A stretch of DNA of 7,446 nucleotides from the NCBI GenBank assembly GCA_946887345.1, contig CAMPKR010000119.1:1-7446 (forward strand), in the 5' to 3' direction. How positions within the stretch are numbered: the first letter of the stretch is position 1; every line of letters begins with the position of its first letter. The stretch comes from an uncultured Bacteroidota bacterium (GTDB lineage Bacteria; Bacteroidota; Bacteroidia; Chitinophagales; Chitinophagaceae). Below are positions 7,040-7,446 of the stretch, piece by piece. The position numbers and the translations under genes are program-made. Below the pieces are notes generated by a model. It ran no database searches. It was not told where the DNA came from and saw only the letters and a list, made by a program, of their open reading frames with translations.

Positions 7040-7446
7040 ATGCGTACCAAAGTTTTAGTTTTCCTACTATTATTCTGTCTCAGCCCAGCCATACTTTTTG
7101 CAAACGGCAAAAAGGTAAGAAAAATTGTACTTGACGCCGGACACGGCGGAAAGGACATTGGCGCCCGCGGTAAGATATCTACGGAAAAGGAGCTGACCCT
7201 TGATGTGGTACTACTGCTCGGGAAAATGATCCGCGAGAACCTGCCTGATGTAGATGTGATTTATACCCGCACTACAGATACCTATCCCAGCCTGGTAGAA
7301 AGACACGAAATTGCCAATCAAAATGGTGGCGACCTTTTCATTTCTGTACACGTCAACTCTACGGCGGGCCGCACCCAGCGCATAAAGGTGGGTACCAAAA
7401 CAGTGAAGAGGGGCAAAAAAAGAGTAAAGGTACCGGTGTATAAAAC
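7040..7446 (+). CDS. N-acetylmuramoyl-L-alanine amidase (Amidase_3/AmiC type), 3'-truncated by window edge
   Basis: 135 codons are visible from the ATG at 7040 and the frame is still open at the window end. Amidase_3 enzymes are periplasmic zinc hydrolases that cut the bond between N-acetylmuramic acid and L-alanine in peptidoglycan, commonly during daughter-cell separation. The protein opens with a signal peptide (basic RTK, hydrophobic core, likely cut after A21). C13 lacks a lipobox context, so it is not a lipoprotein. The zinc-binding residues of the family are visible: H35 in VLDAGHGGKDIGA, E49 in STEKELTLDV and H104 in LFISVHVNS. The YTRTTDTYPSLVERHEIAN stretch is also typical. The catalytic glutamate near the domain end lies beyond the window. 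After H104 comes a very basic insertion (residues about 110-134, with KRGKKRVK), where shorter AmiC-type enzymes go directly toward a GxExY strand. The gene is divergent from lptD. Confidence 0.93.
   Translation, partial: MRTKVLVFLLLFCLSPAILFANGKKVRKIVLDAGHGGKDIGARGKISTEKELTLDVVLLLGKMIRENLPDVDVIYTRTTDTYPSLVERHEIANQNGGDLFISVHVNSTAGRTQRIKVGTKTVKRGKKRVKVPVYK

Overview
The window looks like chromosomal DNA of a Bacteroidota member, most likely from the Chitinophagaceae/Sphingobacteria side of the phylum. The evidence is a type IX secretion (T9SS) C-terminal sorting domain on a repeat protein, a Bacteroidota-type LptD, TAnnTTTG-like promoter boxes instead of E. coli-type -35/-10 elements, and A-rich leaders without a Shine-Dalgarno sequence. 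Every gene seen here is intact or cut only by the window edge. I see no insertion sequence, tRNA, rRNA, CRISPR array or prophage gene.

Layout: (1) 1-975, plus strand, is the C-terminal part of a ClsB-like phospholipase D/cardiolipin synthase; its true start lies outside the window. (2) 1032-2756, plus strand, is a secreted protein made of a signal peptide, seven repeats of about 66 residues (a predicted seven-bladed beta-propeller) and a T9SS sorting domain. A strong GC-rich hairpin at 2782-2804 separates it from the convergent gene. (3) 2826-4181, minus strand, is the E2 acyltransferase of a 2-oxo acid dehydrogenase complex, with one lipoyl domain. (4) 4293-6959, minus strand, is the outer-membrane LPS assembly protein LptD, 111 bp upstream of the E2 gene on the same strand. 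(5) 7040 to the window end, plus strand, is the start of a zinc-dependent N-acetylmuramoyl-L-alanine amidase, divergent from lptD across 80 bp.

Four of the five genes concern the cell envelope or surface: phospholipid synthesis, a T9SS cargo protein, LPS insertion and peptidoglycan cleavage. The E2 gene is the metabolic outlier, and no E1 or E3 partner lies in the window. The lptD/amidase divergent pair suggests shared control of outer-membrane and peptidoglycan maintenance. I found no clearly novel multi-gene system. The most informative details are the seven-unit propeller that fills almost the whole mature cargo protein, and the exactly two cysteines left in mature LptD, one in each domain, which suggest a single inter-domain disulfide.
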